DNA of 64,000 nt from Guptibacillus algicola (lineage in GTDB: Bacteria; Bacillota; Bacilli; Bacillales; Guptibacillaceae). The translations under genes were made by a program, and so were the position numbers. The notes under the pieces are model-generated. The model worked only from the letters and a program-made list of their open reading frames with translations. It ran no database searches and had not been told where the DNA came from. Shown here one piece after another: positions 62,615 to 64,000 of this stretch (positions are counted from its first letter, which is position 1; every line of letters starts with the position of its first letter). The stretch is taken from positions 1,178,001 through 1,242,000 of the forward strand of contig NZ_JAIVAF010000003.1 of the NCBI RefSeq assembly GCF_020171805.1, in the 5' to 3' direction.

Positions 62615-63019
62615 CTAACTTACTTGAAAACTTTCCTCAAGAGCTTTACGTAGCTCATCAGGGATTTGCTCGCTTTTTTGTTCTTTAAAATTAAAGTACA
62701 CGATGACAGACTCTCCCTCTGCAACAAGCGTACCGTTTTTAGCGTTTCTCATTCGATGGCACATGACAAAACTCTTTGTTCCGATCTTCTTAATAAATGT
62801 TTCCACCGTAAGACTTTCTCCGAAATACACCTGGGCATGAAAATCACAATTTGTAGATACCAAAATGAATTTCCAGTCTTCTGTACTAGAGTCCCCTCTA
62901 TGTTGATTTAAAAACTCAACTCTAGCTTCCTCCATATATATAAAATAACTTGTATTATTCACATGCCCTAGTGCATCCGTTTCGCAAAATCTAACCTTCA
63001 CATTCATCTCGTGGCTCAT
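62615..63019 (-). CDS. Acyl-CoA thioesterase (4HBT hot-dog family)
   Basis: A 134-residue single hot-dog protein. The signature VRFCETDALGHVNNTSYFIYMEEAR holds the catalytic Asp in D-A-L-G-H-V-N-N (D17 region) followed by the Glu-bearing helix; FHAQVYFGESLTVET is the second conserved strand pair. It likely hydrolyses short-chain or hydroxybenzoyl-type CoA esters. AGAGGGAAG precedes the ATG at 63019. It follows an enoyl-CoA hydratase on the same strand with an overlap or near-overlap, so they are co-transcribed. Confidence 0.9.
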   Translation of the reverse strand: MSHEMNVKVRFCETDALGHVNNTSYFIYMEEARVEFLNQHRGDSSTEDWKFILVSTNCDFHAQVYFGESLTVETFIKKIGTKSFVMCHRMRNAKNGTLVAEGESVIVYFNFKEQKSEQIPDELRKALEESFQVS

Positions 63020-63036
63020 GTTCTTCCCTCTCTCTA

Positions 63037-63813
63037 TCACCTATGTGTAAATTGTGGTTTTCTCTTTTCAAAGAAAGCAGTCACACCTTCTTTAATATCA
63101 TCTGTTTGAAATACTTGATCGAATAACTCTGCTTCAAGATCAATCCCTTTTTCCATCGGCAGTTCTGACCCTTTATTGACAGCTTTCTTAATTCTAGAAA
63201 GGGACTGAAGTGATTTATCCGATATTTTTGAAGCAAGACTTTGCGCATATGTCATACCTTGTCCAGTCGGCACGACATGATTAACAAGCCCATACTGCTC
63301 TGCCTTTAGTGCACTGATTGGTTCACCAGTGAACATGATTTCTTTTGCTCGAGCTTCTCCAACCAATCGTGGCAGCCTCTGAGTACCCCCACCACCTGGG
63401 AACAAGCCTAACTTAATTTCAGGAAGCCCTAACTGAGCTTGATCTTCTGCAATACGGATATCACATGTCATCGCAAGCTCGCACCCTCCACCAAACGTTA
63501 ACCCATTTAATAGAGCGATCGTTGGCTTAGGAAAATCATCGATATAGTTAAACATGCGATGGGTATCCATCACGATATCCTTGAAATTGCCCTGCCCCAT
63601 CCATTCAGGAAACTCCTTAATATCAGCTCCCGCTACAAAAGCCTTGTCTCCAGCACCTGTCAAAATAATTGCTACAGCTTCATCATTCGATTCAAGCTCT
63701 CCAAAAACCTCAAAAAGATTCGTAATTACTTCTTTACTTAGTACATTGAGGGGAGGGTTATTAATTGTGACAATTGCTGTTCTTTCTTTAATCTCATATG
63801 TTACCTTTTCCAT
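63037..63813 (-). CDS. Enoyl-CoA hydratase
   Basis: A 258-residue crotonase with both hydratase glutamates visible: GLPEIKLGLFPGGGG (first Glu) and RAKEIMFTGEPI (second Glu). Oxyanion segments are AFVAGADIKEF and NGLTFGGGCELAMTCDI. It hydrates trans-2-enoyl-CoA. It is first in a leftward pair with the thioesterase (18 bases apart). AAAGGAGTG precedes the ATG. Confidence 0.94.
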   Translation of the reverse strand: MEKVTYEIKERTAIVTINNPPLNVLSKEVITNLFEVFGELESNDEAVAIILTGAGDKAFVAGADIKEFPEWMGQGNFKDIVMDTHRMFNYIDDFPKPTIALLNGLTFGGGCELAMTCDIRIAEDQAQLGLPEIKLGLFPGGGGTQRLPRLVGEARAKEIMFTGEPISALKAEQYGLVNHVVPTGQGMTYAQSLASKISDKSLQSLSRIKKAVNKGSELPMEKGIDLEAELFDQVFQTDDIKEGVTAFFEKRKPQFTHR

Positions 63814-63973
63814 TCCAAATCACTCCTTTGTTATGTAGAACATTTTTCAACGATAATAAAGAGCTACATATCAATCTTACATGTAAACGTTTGTAATTTT
63901 CAATATATTTAAACTGTTTTATTTTTAGATAATCGGGAATTCCAGTTTTACATTTTATGAAAGGAGTCTTATT

Positions 63974-64000
63974 ATGAATGAAAACCTATACCGCCTCACA
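63974..64000 (+). CDS. Start of a rightward gene cut by the window edge
   Basis: GAAAGGAG lies eight bases before an ATG that opens a frame (MNENLYRLT) running off the right edge. Nine codons are too few to identify the product. Confidence 0.55.

Overview
The window comes from an endospore-forming, low-GC Gram-positive bacterium of the Bacillaceae type. The evidence is two germinant-receptor (ger) operons, a ParE/ParC pair, many AGGAGG-type ribosome binding sites, rho-independent terminators with T-tracts, and a MalY/PatB-type C-S lyase. I cannot name the species from sequence alone. Nothing looks like a prophage, plasmid, insertion sequence, rRNA/tRNA operon or CRISPR array; this is ordinary chromosome with several unusual small features.

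Layout. 1-1.5 kb: a 5'-truncated TrkH/KtrB-type K+ translocator and its RCK regulator. 1.7-5.4 kb: PEP carboxylase (ppc) and a CAP-domain lipoprotein. 5.5-9.1 kb: a GlcD-type FAD oxidase, then a 3-hydroxyacyl-CoA dehydrogenase and thiolase behind a good CcpA (cre) site. 9.2-11.7 kb: a GNAT protein, a flavin amine oxidase and an SRPBCC protein. 11.9-12.3 kb: an OsmC-family gene with an in-frame TGA exactly where the first redox cysteine is expected, followed by a SECIS-like hairpin; this is a candidate selenoprotein. 12.4-17.6 kb: a LysR regulator divergent from malate synthase G, two small orphan genes, and an RlmN-type rRNA methylase. 18.1-26.0 kb: two divergent germinant-receptor operons (A-C-D-B leftward, A-B-C rightward). 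26.1-28.3 kb: a large DUF2157/GDYXXLXY membrane protein.

28.5-36.0 kb is a compact acyl-CoA catabolic cluster: an ACAD10/11-like dehydrogenase, an SDR, a TetR regulator, a 3-hydroxyacyl-CoA dehydrogenase, an APH-type kinase, a second acyl-CoA dehydrogenase and a crotonase-fold enzyme. The first dehydrogenase and the kinase look like the two halves of eukaryotic ACAD11, which suggests 4-hydroxyacyl-CoA breakdown rather than plain beta-oxidation. Two CCGG-centred palindromes mark probable TetR operators.

36.4-54.6 kb is mostly leftward: a PatB-like lyase, membrane proteins, parE-parC, bioY (rightward, with a BirA box over its promoter), an MFS transporter, a Ca2+/cation exchanger, an XPD/DinG-like helicase with an N-terminal PD-(D/E)XK nuclease, an M29 aminopeptidase, and SIMPL, CoA-binding and alpha/beta-hydrolase proteins. 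At 55.1-56.5 kb an MFS efflux-type gene sits behind a 17-codon leader peptide and two hairpins whose arms compete, one masking the Shine-Dalgarno: the architecture of erm/cat translational attenuation. 56.5-60.5 kb: a cold-shock protein behind a terminator-like hairpin, a double-GNAT gene broken by a one-base homopolymer frameshift, small unknown proteins and a YjiH-type membrane protein. 60.6-64.0 kb: an MDR oxidoreductase, an alpha/alpha-toroid protein, an acyl-CoA thioesterase, an enoyl-CoA hydratase and the first nine codons of a rightward gene.

The strongest leads are the selenocysteine candidate at 11.9 kb, the leader-peptide attenuator at 55.2 kb, and the split ACAD11-like pair at 28.5-33.3 kb.
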